36,018 nt of DNA from Cardiobacteriaceae bacterium. Lineage in GTDB: Bacteria; Pseudomonadota; Gammaproteobacteria; Cardiobacteriales; Cardiobacteriaceae. Shown here one piece after another: positions 17,859 to 28,925 of the stretch (its first letter is position 1; each line of letters begins with the position of its first letter). The DNA is taken from the NCBI GenBank assembly GCA_030527905.1, contig JAUMZX010000003.1, positions 1 through 36,018 of the forward strand, in the 5' to 3' direction. The translations under genes were made by a program, and so were the position numbers. Under the pieces are notes generated by a model. It saw nothing but the letters and a program-made list of their open reading frames with translations, was not told the origin of the DNA and searched no databases.

Positions 17859-19148
17859 ATGTTGAATGCTCAAGCCCCTTTCTGGCATTGGCAAAAAGAA
17901 AAGCAGGCAACCGCTTACCTTCTGGCACTCAGCGGCGGGCGTGATAGTATGGCCTTGTTGCATGCGTTGGTTGCACAACGCGAACAATTATGCGCACCGT
18001 TAATGGCCTGCTATGTTGATCATGGTTGGTCATCAGCGAGCGAAGAATGGGGAAATTTTTGTCAACAAGTAGCTGCAGCATATGCTGTTCCTTGTGAGAT
18101 AGTGAGGTTGGACTGGCCCACAGCTTATCGAGACAGTCCGGAAGCTTTAGCGCGTACTTTACGTTATCAAGCACTGGCGCAACATCTACCCGTTGGCGGG
18201 GTTCTGCTCACCGCTCATCATCACGATGATCAAGCTGAGACACTATTGTTACAGTTGCTACGTGGTAGTGGACTGGATGGTCTGGCCGCGATGCCAGCGC
18301 GTCGTCATTTTGCGCAAGGTGAACATTGGCGTCCGCTACTTTATACATCACGAGCTGCGATAAATGCCTATGTTGCTGCACAAGGAATCGCCTATCTTGA
18401 TGATCCCAGCAATCTGGATAATCGTTATTTACGTAATAAGTTGCGTCACTCGGTGCTGCCGGTGCTTACGGATACGTTTCCGCAGGCGATAACTGCGATT
18501 GCGCGTTCAGCCGATTGGTTGGCTGAGGCATTGACGCTACAACAGGCTTTGTTAGATGGTCTGCTCGGTTCGCCATTACCCGTTTTACCTTGGCAGCAGC
18601 TACAGATGACACACGGCATCACGACGGCAAAAGCCCTTTTACGGCGCTGGTTACAGCGAGCAGGGCAGTTGCCACCACCCGCAGCACGTTTACAAGCATT
18701 CGTGATTGCGCTCATGAGACCGCATAATCATGCAGAATTGTGTTATGCGAATACCGTAGTCGTGCGTCATAAAGATATGTTGCATCTGTATCAGGCCAGC
18801 ATACCGGATAGCGCACCTAGTTTTTCTGAAAACACAGAATGGGCAGGAATAGGGTCATTAACCTTACGAGCAGGGCATGATCTATTGGCGGGGAAAACAT
18901 GTCGTTGGGCCTTGTATCCTTGTGCGGCGCATTGGCATGCTTCGGGTCAACGCTATCCAACTTCATTGAAAAATTTTTTGCAAAATCATGATGTACCCCC
19001 GTATCTACGACGACGGTTACCGCTATTAATGGTGGATGATGTTTGTGTTTGGTTAGGCGGTTTTGGAGCCGCCGCAGGATGGGAAGCATTGGTGCTTGAC
19101 TGGCAAAAACAAGCACATTCTGTTAGTATTCCGCATCATTTTTTATAA
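17859..19148 (+). CDS. tilS: tRNA(Ile)-lysidine synthetase
   Basis: TilS uses ATP and lysine to convert C34 of tRNA-Ile2 to lysidine, so that it reads AUA. The 429 residues include the PP-loop SGGRDS at 25-30, the TAHHHDDQAETLLLQLLRGSG motif, the tRNA-contacting stretch DDPSNLDNRYLRNKLRHSVLP and a C-terminal TilS domain (about 355-420, with FLQNHDVPPYLRRRLPLL). The ATG at 17859 has no good ribosome site; no better in-frame start is visible. It is the first gene of a tight run with pyrG, kdsA, eno and ftsB, an order also known in Pseudomonas. Confidence 0.95.
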   Translation: MLNAQAPFWHWQKEKQATAYLLALSGGRDSMALLHALVAQREQLCAPLMACYVDHGWSSASEEWGNFCQQVAAAYAVPCEIVRLDWPTAYRDSPEALARTLRYQALAQHLPVGGVLLTAHHHDDQAETLLLQLLRGSGLDGLAAMPARRHFAQGEHWRPLLYTSRAAINAYVAAQGIAYLDDPSNLDNRYLRNKLRHSVLPVLTDTFPQAITAIARSADWLAEALTLQQALLDGLLGSPLPVLPWQQLQMTHGITTAKALLRRWLQRAGQLPPPAARLQAFVIALMRPHNHAELCYANTVVVRHKDMLHLYQASIPDSAPSFSENTEWAGIGSLTLRAGHDLLAGKTCRWALYPCAAHWHASGQRYPTSLKNFLQNHDVPPYLRRRLPLLMVDDVCVWLGGFGAAAGWEALVLDWQKQAHSVSIPHHFL

Positions 19149-22919
<3,771 letters not shown>

Positions 22920-22920
<1 letters not shown>

Positions 22921-23438
22921 TGAAGAAATCGTTTATCTACCTGATGCTTCTTGCGGTGGCGGCGGCATTAGGTCTTGTAAACGTTTACCTGTGGCATCTG
23001 CAAAAGAGTACACAGCATCGCATTGCCGACCTGCAACAGCAGGTCGGCTTGCATTTGCGTGAAAATAAAGCACTTAATGACCGCAACGATGCTTTGCGAG
23101 TTGATGTAGAGAATTTACGTTCGCCTGAATCTTATTATTCGTATGAAGAAAAAGCGCGTGAAGATTATGGCTTGATTGGTAAGAACGAAACCTACTTTGT
23201 GTTGCCTGCGCAGGAAATTGCTGGCATTCCGGATGTTCCGGGGTTAGTGGAGAAAGAGCGTAAGACAGAAAATTATGCGAAACAAACTGCACCCACATTA
23301 CCAAGTAATGCGCGCTCCCTAAATACAGAGCTAACGTTGGAATCGGTTGAGGAAGACAAAATTCCGCCTCCTAGTCATAAAACGGTTGAACCTATACCGG
23401 TTACACCCGTTCCACTGCAATTGGAATCGCTGCAATAA
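22920..23438 (+). CDS. ftsB: Cell division protein FtsB with a long C-terminal extension
   Basis: FtsB is a bitopic inner-membrane divisome protein acting with FtsL and FtsQ. The 172 residues start with a transmembrane helix (about 5-24), then a periplasmic coiled coil (about 30-68), then the conserved YEEKAREDYGLIGKNETYFVLP block (75-96). This matches FtsB, which normally ends soon after (about 100 residues). Here some 75 more residues follow, polar and Pro-rich toward the end (PIPVTPVPLQLE). The start overlaps the eno stop by one base. ispD, which often comes next in gammaproteobacteria, is not present in this window. Confidence 0.9.
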
Positions 23439-23721
23439 CAGATTGCCGCGAGGGTCTTGAGCATGTAACCCTACGGATAGGGCAATTATGCTTGTGGCGC
23501 AACATATGCGCTTTGCACGATTTTCATGTGTTACTTTAGCACCATGCGTCTTGGCTTTTAGTTTGTTTGTTTAAAGACATTTTTTCTGCGACTTCTAAAT
23601 GTTTGTCTTTTCTTATCGCCTTAGAATAGATAGATTCTGACGCGGTACTATGATAAAAATGCTACATATTTTCGCGTTATACGCGTGCTATTTTAAAATT
23701 ATAAATCTATAGGGGAATTAT
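23439..23721. other. Intergenic leader between ftsB and the ABC transporter
   Basis: This 283-base gap shows two adjacent hairpins. One at 23461-23491 has an inner stem CCCTA/TAGGG with a CGGA loop inside an outer GCAT..ATGC stem. The second, at 23497-23511, is GCGCA/TGCGC. Neither has a T tract, so they are not typical terminators. A short inverted repeat CGCGT-TAT-ACGCG lies at 23673-23685, near where a promoter for the transporter would be. No gene is seen. The leader did not match any riboswitch core that I know. Confidence 0.4.
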
Positions 23722-24696
23722 ATGAGATGGCTGAAAATGATTGTGTTGTCGGCATTATGGCTTTCATTTGCTGCAATGGCAGCAGAGAAAGTGAAGGTTG
23801 GCTATATTGCGCTCCCGTCGCAGGCGCCAACTTTTATTGCCTTGTCTAAAGGTTATTTTGCGACAGAAGGCTTGGATGCTGAGCTCGTTGCTTTTCAGGC
23901 GGCTCAAGCCATGGCAGTAGCGATTGCTTCTGGTGATATTGATTATGGTGTCACGGCAGTCTCCGGCGGTTTGCTTAACTTAGCCGCGCGTGGTGATACA
24001 GTACGCATTTTTGGTGGTGCTTTGCAGGAAGCGAGCGGTGTGCAGGGGCATAAAATTATCGCTTCCAAGCAGGCGTATGATGCTGATCTGACAAAGCCTG
24101 ATGCTTTAAACGGTAAGCGGTTTGCCATTACAACACAAGGTTCTTCATTTGATTATATGGGGCGGCAGATTGCTGCTCAATTAGGCTTTCAGATACAGAC
24201 GGTTGCGCTCAATAATATGCCGGCGATAGCCGCTGCTTTACAAGCTGGCAAGGTTGATGCAGCAGTAGCACAGCCCGGTATTGCCGATGATTTGATTGCT
24301 AAAGGTGCCGCAGTGCAGATTGGAAATGTTGTGGATTTCTTACCGGATTATCAGGTAACGGTTCTGTTTACTTCGGCCGCAAAGGTAAAAGAAAAACCAC
24401 AAGAGGTGGCTGCGTTCAAACGAGCGTTTGCTCATGGTGCCGCCGATTATAATGCCGCTTTTGTTAAGAAAACGTTGTCAGCTAAAGAAGCAGAGGCGCT
24501 GGTAGGGATTATTCATCAGTATGTCTATACAACGCATAGCGCGGCAGAAGCAGATAAATTGATTCGCGACAGCGCCATGTTGATAGCACCAGAAGCCGCG
24601 CTTAATCGTCGTGATGTCTTACAACAGATAGACTGGTTCAAGGCGCAAAAGATAGTGCCTGATACTTTGGATGGGAATGCTTTGTTGGTGGAGTAA
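23722..24696 (+). CDS. ABC importer periplasmic substrate-binding protein (SsuA/TauA/NMT1 type)
   Basis: This 324-residue protein has a signal peptide (MRWLKMIVLSALWLSFAAMA, cut near residue 20). A type II periplasmic binding fold follows: VGYIALPSQAPTFIALSKGYFATEGLDAELV opens it, as in binding proteins for sulfonates, nitrate, taurine and thiamine precursors. VAIASGDIDYGVTAVSGGLLNLAA and KVDAAVAQPGIADDLIAKG match further family positions. AGGGGA precedes the ATG. It heads a three-gene importer and overlaps the ATPase by one base. The substrate cannot be told from the sequence: no sulfonate, nitrate or thiamine genes lie nearby. Confidence 0.88.
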   Translation: MRWLKMIVLSALWLSFAAMAAEKVKVGYIALPSQAPTFIALSKGYFATEGLDAELVAFQAAQAMAVAIASGDIDYGVTAVSGGLLNLAARGDTVRIFGGALQEASGVQGHKIIASKQAYDADLTKPDALNGKRFAITTQGSSFDYMGRQIAAQLGFQIQTVALNNMPAIAAALQAGKVDAAVAQPGIADDLIAKGAAVQIGNVVDFLPDYQVTVLFTSAAKVKEKPQEVAAFKRAFAHGAADYNAAFVKKTLSAKEAEALVGIIHQYVYTTHSAAEADKLIRDSAMLIAPEAALNRRDVLQQIDWFKAQKIVPDTLDGNALLVE

Positions 24697-25460
24697 TGCG
24701 TCTAGTTGCTGACAGTATTTCGCATCATTATCAAGGTCGATTGGTTTTGCAAGCGGTTTCTTTTGCCATAGAAGCAGGAGAAATCGTCTGCATTATTGGG
24801 CCATCGGGATGCGGTAAATCAACGTTATTGCGCATGCTTGGCGGTTTGGAACGTGCTGATAGTGGTACCGTATGGATGGAAGGTGCGCCTCCTGTCAGTT
24901 CGTTGAATCCGCTGACTTATGTCTTTCAGGATTTTGCGTTGCTGCCGTGGCGTACCGTGTATGACAATATTGCGCTGGTATTAGAGCATCATCCTCTTTC
25001 TGCAGATGAACGGGCTGATCGTATTCGCGATGTGTTGGCACGGACGCAGTTAAGCGATTTTACACATGCTTGGATTCGTCAGTTATCTGGCGGCATGAAG
25101 CAGCGAGTGGCGATTGCCCGTGCACTGGTTGTCAATCCAGCCGTGATGCTGATGGATGAACCGTTATCGGCTCTTGATAGCCAAACAAAAGATTTGTTGC
25201 TGGATGATTTTGTCCGTCTTTGGACTGCCGCACCTTTTTCCGCAGCGTATGTCACACATAATTTGCGTGAGGCGGTGCGCTTGGGGCACAAGATAGTGGT
25301 CATGTCACGTCGTCCGGGGCGAGTGCATGAGATTGTACACATTGATTTGCCGTTGGCGGGACGCGATGAACATGATCCGGCTTTGTTAGAGATAGAACGA
25401 CAATTATGGCAAATGATGCGTGATGAAGCGCGTGCGGCGGAACGGGAGTTGGAAGGATGA
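24696..25460 (+). CDS. ABC importer ATP-binding protein (SsuB/TauB type)
   Basis: This 254-residue ATPase drives the importer. Seen are Walker A GPSGCGKST at 35-43, the Q-loop in YVFQDFALLPWRTVYDN, signature LSGGMKQR at 130-137, Walker B VMLMDEP at 150-156 with the D-loop SALD, and the switch His in YVTHNLREAV. The LPWRT after the Q-loop is typical of the nitrate/sulfonate/taurine subfamily. Its start shares one base with the upstream stop (TAATG), and its end overlaps the permease by four bases, so all three genes are probably translated together. Confidence 0.92.
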   Translation: MRLVADSISHHYQGRLVLQAVSFAIEAGEIVCIIGPSGCGKSTLLRMLGGLERADSGTVWMEGAPPVSSLNPLTYVFQDFALLPWRTVYDNIALVLEHHPLSADERADRIRDVLARTQLSDFTHAWIRQLSGGMKQRVAIARALVVNPAVMLMDEPLSALDSQTKDLLLDDFVRLWTAAPFSAAYVTHNLREAVRLGHKIVVMSRRPGRVHEIVHIDLPLAGRDEHDPALLEIERQLWQMMRDEARAAERELEG

Positions 25461-26248
25461 CAACAAAAATACCGGTTCCTCTTAGAGCGCGCACTTTTGG
25501 TGGAAAAGCACCCCGTTGGCAAGGTTGGTTGATGTTTGCCGCATTACTGTTGTTGTGGGAGCTAGTCGTACGTGCTGGCTGGATTAGCCGCACATTCATT
25601 GCATCACCAGCTGAAATACTTATCCAGCTGAAAAATCTCGTGGTGACAGGCGCATTATGGCAACATCTGTGGGCGAGCTTACGACGTTTGTTGTTAGGGT
25701 GGGGGCTAGGCAGTGTCATCGGGATTATCATTGGTCTGATGATAGGATTATGGCGTGATGCGCGTGGTACATTATTGCCGTTGGTATCAGCGCTATTTCC
25801 TGTTCCCAAAATAGCATTGCTACCATTATTTTTGGTCTGGTTTGGTATTGATGAAGGCTCAAAAGTGGCGACTATTTTGATAGGAACCCTCTTTCCTACA
25901 GTTATCGCAACTTATGCGGCGGTAGATCATGTCGATCGTAATCTGATTCGCATGGGGCAAGCATTTGGGTTACCACAAATGGCGGTTATCGGTAAAATTA
26001 TCTTGCCGGGGGCTATGCCTGGCATATTCGCTGGTTTTCGTATTTCCATTTCTATCGCTATCACAATGCTGGTGGTTGCAGAAATGATGAACGCAGATCA
26101 AGGTATTGGCGCTTATATTGCTTCGGCAGGGCAACTCTATCAGATGGATCAGTTGCTAGCGGGGGTAACCTTACTGTCATTACTTGGCCTCGTTTTATCT
26201 TGGCTGCTGGGCATATGTGAGCATTGGATATTGCGTTGGCGTGATTGA
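25457..26248 (+). CDS. ABC importer permease (SsuC/TauC type)
   Basis: This 263-residue inner-membrane protein has about six hydrophobic helices (for example WLMFAALLLLWELVV, LGWGLGSVIGIIIGLMIGLW and LLAGVTLLSLLGLVLSWLLG). The cytoplasmic EAA-type loop MGQAFGLPQMAVIGKIILPG would contact the ATPase. The spacing and the SPAEI and PVPKIALLPLFLVWFGI motifs fit the sulfonate/nitrate/taurine permease family. It overlaps the ATPase gene by four bases and ends 14 bases before the TPR gene. Confidence 0.92.
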   Translation: MTTKIPVPLRARTFGGKAPRWQGWLMFAALLLLWELVVRAGWISRTFIASPAEILIQLKNLVVTGALWQHLWASLRRLLLGWGLGSVIGIIIGLMIGLWRDARGTLLPLVSALFPVPKIALLPLFLVWFGIDEGSKVATILIGTLFPTVIATYAAVDHVDRNLIRMGQAFGLPQMAVIGKIILPGAMPGIFAGFRISISIAITMLVVAEMMNADQGIGAYIASAGQLYQMDQLLAGVTLLSLLGLVLSWLLGICEHWILRWRD

Positions 26249-26262
26249 ATAGGGAGAAAAGA

Positions 26263-27390
26263 ATGAAAAAGTTATGTTGCGTGATGCTACTGTGTTGGGA
26301 AAGTATGGCTCTAGCACAGAATGACCCTCCTGTTGCGTTGTTACCGGTACAACCCGATACGTTAACCCCTGAAAAAGCGCAGGCACGCGCGCATCTGCGC
26401 GCAGCCCCAGCTGCTAAAGCTGAAACCGGCAGTATGATTATTTCAGATGATGGCACACCGTTGATGGTTGAGAAACTATCTCCACCACCAGCAGGAGAAG
26501 GCAAGCCGCCGGTTGCTGACAATAATGCGGACAAGGATAAAGCTGCCACAGAAAAATCTGGTGAAAAGGATAAGAAAAATCGTAAGGGAAAGAAAAGTAA
26601 AGACCCTAAAGGTCAAGAGTCGAAAAAGGCCCACGGTGATACGGCTGCGAAAGAAACAAAACCTGCTGATGGTAAAGACAATCAAGCAGAAGTAGCTCAA
26701 ACCGAGGACAGTAAAAAAACAGCCGCTAACGCCGAATCAACAGGAACAGATAGTGAATCAGATACGGCAACACCTACAGCCGTGATGAATCATAGCACGG
26801 CAGCCCTCAGTGCAGTGCCGCCAACCACGGCAGCAGGCGCGGCAGCATCCGTACCTACAGATGTATTGCCACCAGCACCGGCAGAAGCGGTCGCGACGCT
26901 TGCCACAACCACCGTCCCCGCGAAAACCGCGGCAGAAGAAGAGAGCGATCCGGCGTGGGGAGGCTATGCACAGGCGCAATCCATGGCAGAGAATGGCAAC
27001 CCGCAAGGGGCATTGCGGCAATTAAATATACGGCTGGCCGCTCGACCGGATGATGGACGCGCCGCGTATTTAAAAGGATTGGTACTGATGCAGTTGGGGA
27101 AAGGCGAGGAAGCGGAGCGTTGGTACAAAATGATGCAGGTCAACTTCCCTGAGTTGCCTCAGTCTGGTAATGCGCTTGCCGTTATTTATGCAGGACGCGG
27201 TGATTTACCTGCAGCCGAGAGTGCTTTGCGCGATTTGCTGCAAAAACATCCGGAACATGTTTCTGCACGTGTGAATCTAGCGCGTCTGTATGTGCAAATG
27301 GCGCAGGCTGAATATGAAAAGGCGCTGAAAGGCGACCCTGATAATGCTATGATTGCGCGCAAATTAGAAGCCCTTAAGGCGATGCAGTAA
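26263..27390 (+). CDS. Exported TPR-repeat protein with a charged low-complexity segment
   Basis: The frame is open from a TTG at 26245, but the ATG at 26263 follows a good GGGAGA site and gives a sensible signal peptide ([18 protein letters not shown]). The 375 residues have three parts: a short mature N-terminus; a Lys/Glu/Asp-rich stretch then an Ala/Thr/Pro-rich stretch (about 70-225), likely disordered; and a C-terminal tetratricopeptide region (about 230-375, with [39 protein letters not shown]-type helices). It probably works in the periplasm as a protein-binding factor, but its function is unknown. Only 13 bases separate it from recA. Confidence 0.75.
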   Translation: MKKLCCVMLLCWESMALAQNDPPVALLPVQPDTLTPEKAQARAHLRAAPAAKAETGSMIISDDGTPLMVEKLSPPPAGEGKPPVADNNADKDKAATEKSGEKDKKNRKGKKSKDPKGQESKKAHGDTAAKETKPADGKDNQAEVAQTEDSKKTAANAESTGTDSESDTATPTAVMNHSTAALSAVPPTTAAGAAASVPTDVLPPAPAEAVATLATTTVPAKTAAEEESDPAWGGYAQAQSMAENGNPQGALRQLNIRLAARPDDGRAAYLKGLVLMQLGKGEEAERWYKMMQVNFPELPQSGNALAVIYAGRGDLPAAESALRDLLQKHPEHVSARVNLARLYVQMAQAEYEKALKGDPDNAMIARKLEALKAMQ

Positions 27391-27403
27391 CTTTGGAAAA
27401 TCT

Positions 27404-28477
27404 ATGACAAAAAAACTCTCGGAAGAACAGCAGAAAGCACTGGCGGCAGTGCTCGCGCAACTGGATAAACAATATGGTAAAGGTACGGTCATGCGGCTTG
27501 GTGATCAAGCAGCAGTACACGATATTCAAGCGATTTCCACTGGCTCGCTGGGATTGGATATTGCTCTCGGTATTGGCGGGCTGCCTAAAGGGCGTATTGT
27601 AGAAATTTATGGTCCTGAATCTTCTGGTAAAACCACGCTAACATTACAAGTTGTTGCCGAAGCACAGAAAGCTGGTGGCATGGCAGCTTTCATTGATGCC
27701 GAACATGCGCTTGATCCGATTTATGCGCGAAAACTCGGTGTCGATACAGATAATCTCTACATCACCCAACCAGATACAGGAGAGCAGGCATTGGAAATTG
27801 CTGATGCGCTTGTCCGTTCTGGAACGTTTGACGTAATCGTCGTAGATTCCGTTGCTGCCCTCACGCCAAAAGCGGAAATTGAAGGAGAAATGGGCGACTC
27901 GCACGTCGGTTTACAGGCAAGATTAATGAGTCAAGCGTTGCGTAAACTGACCGCGAACATCAAAAAAGCCAACACACTGGTCATCTTTATTAACCAGATT
28001 CGGATGAAAATCGGCGTGATGTTCGGTTCACCAGAAACAACGACGGGTGGTAACGCGCTGAAATTCTATGCGTCTGTGCGTTTGGATATTCGACGTATTG
28101 GATCGGTGAAAGATGGGGATGAAGTGCTGGGTAACCAAACGCGGGTGAAAGTCGTAAAAAATAAAGTGGCACCGCCGTTCAAGCAGGCAGAATTCGAAAT
28201 TCTCTATGGCGAAGGTATTTCGCGGATGGGAGAAATTATTGATTTAGGTGTCATGGCGAATATTATTCAAAAATCCGGTGCTTGGTATAGCTATAATGGC
28301 GAGAAAATTGGGCAGGGTAAAGAAAAAGTGCGCGCTTTTTTGGCAGATAAGCCGGAACTTGCCACACAAATTGAAGCGCAAATCCGCGAACACTTTATCG
28401 GCAGTAGTGAGGCTATACCTCTTGTAAGCCATGATGGTGAAGATGGCGTGCCGGCAGCAGGCGATGAACCTTTCTGA
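27404..28477 (+). CDS. recA: Recombinase RecA
   Basis: RecA forms filaments on single-stranded DNA, performs strand exchange and promotes repressor self-cleavage. The 357 residues match the family. Seen are Walker A GPESSGKT at 70-77, [23 protein letters not shown], the DNA-binding loop region [29 protein letters not shown], and an acidic C-terminal tail. The ribosome site is weak (TTTGGAAAA). It directly follows the TPR gene, and no LexA-type box (CTG-N10-CAG) was seen in the 200 bases upstream. It overlaps recX by 14 bases. Confidence 0.98.
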   Translation: MTKKLSEEQQKALAAVLAQLDKQYGKGTVMRLGDQAAVHDIQAISTGSLGLDIALGIGGLPKGRIVEIYGPESSGKTTLTLQVVAEAQKAGGMAAFIDAEHALDPIYARKLGVDTDNLYITQPDTGEQALEIADALVRSGTFDVIVVDSVAALTPKAEIEGEMGDSHVGLQARLMSQALRKLTANIKKANTLVIFINQIRMKIGVMFGSPETTTGGNALKFYASVRLDIRRIGSVKDGDEVLGNQTRVKVVKNKVAPPFKQAEFEILYGEGISRMGEIIDLGVMANIIQKSGAWYSYNGEKIGQGKEKVRAFLADKPELATQIEAQIREHFIGSSEAIPLVSHDGEDGVPAAGDEPF

Positions 28478-28925
28478 AGTGTTGACCGATGAACAACGTG
28501 CCATAGAAGCGCGCTGTCTTGCCGCATTGGCACGACGCGAGCATAGCCGTGTCGAGCTAGCCGCAAAATTGCATGAATTCTCACCGCAAGCAATAGCTTC
28601 CGTATTGGATACATTGGCTGAACGTGGATGGCAAAGCGATCTACGCTTTGCTGAAAGTTACGTGCGTAGTCATGTATCACGTGGTCAAGGACGTTTGAAA
28701 ATCCGACATGAACTTGAAATGCGCGGTATTCGTGGCGAACTGTTACGTGATGTGCTTGATAGTACGGATTGGTATGCGGTGGCGCACGAGACATATCATA
28801 AAAAGTATGCAACGCCGGCACAAACACAGCAAGAGCGGGCAAAGCGGCAGCGCTTTATGGTGCAACGTGGCTTTACCTTTGATGAAATTCAGCAAGCAAT
28901 GAAAGCAACTCATAATGAAACATAA
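28464..28925 (+). CDS. recX: RecA regulator RecX
   Basis: RecX binds RecA filaments and limits their activity. The frame is open from 28431, but the ATG at 28464 is preferred, giving 153 residues and a normal start ([28 protein letters not shown]). Seen are the RecX helices [58 protein letters not shown] and the C-terminal [17 protein letters not shown]. It overlaps recA at its start and alaS at its end (11 bases), so recA-recX-alaS is one unit. Confidence 0.92.
   Translation: MNLSEVLTDEQRAIEARCLAALARREHSRVELAAKLHEFSPQAIASVLDTLAERGWQSDLRFAESYVRSHVSRGQGRLKIRHELEMRGIRGELLRDVLDSTDWYAVAHETYHKKYATPAQTQQERAKRQRFMVQRGFTFDEIQQAMKATHNET

Noticed and set aside
23439-23721. Possible TPP riboswitch ahead of the NMT1-type importer
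   Set aside because: The conserved CTGAGA and the paired purine-rich core of the TPP aptamer are absent.
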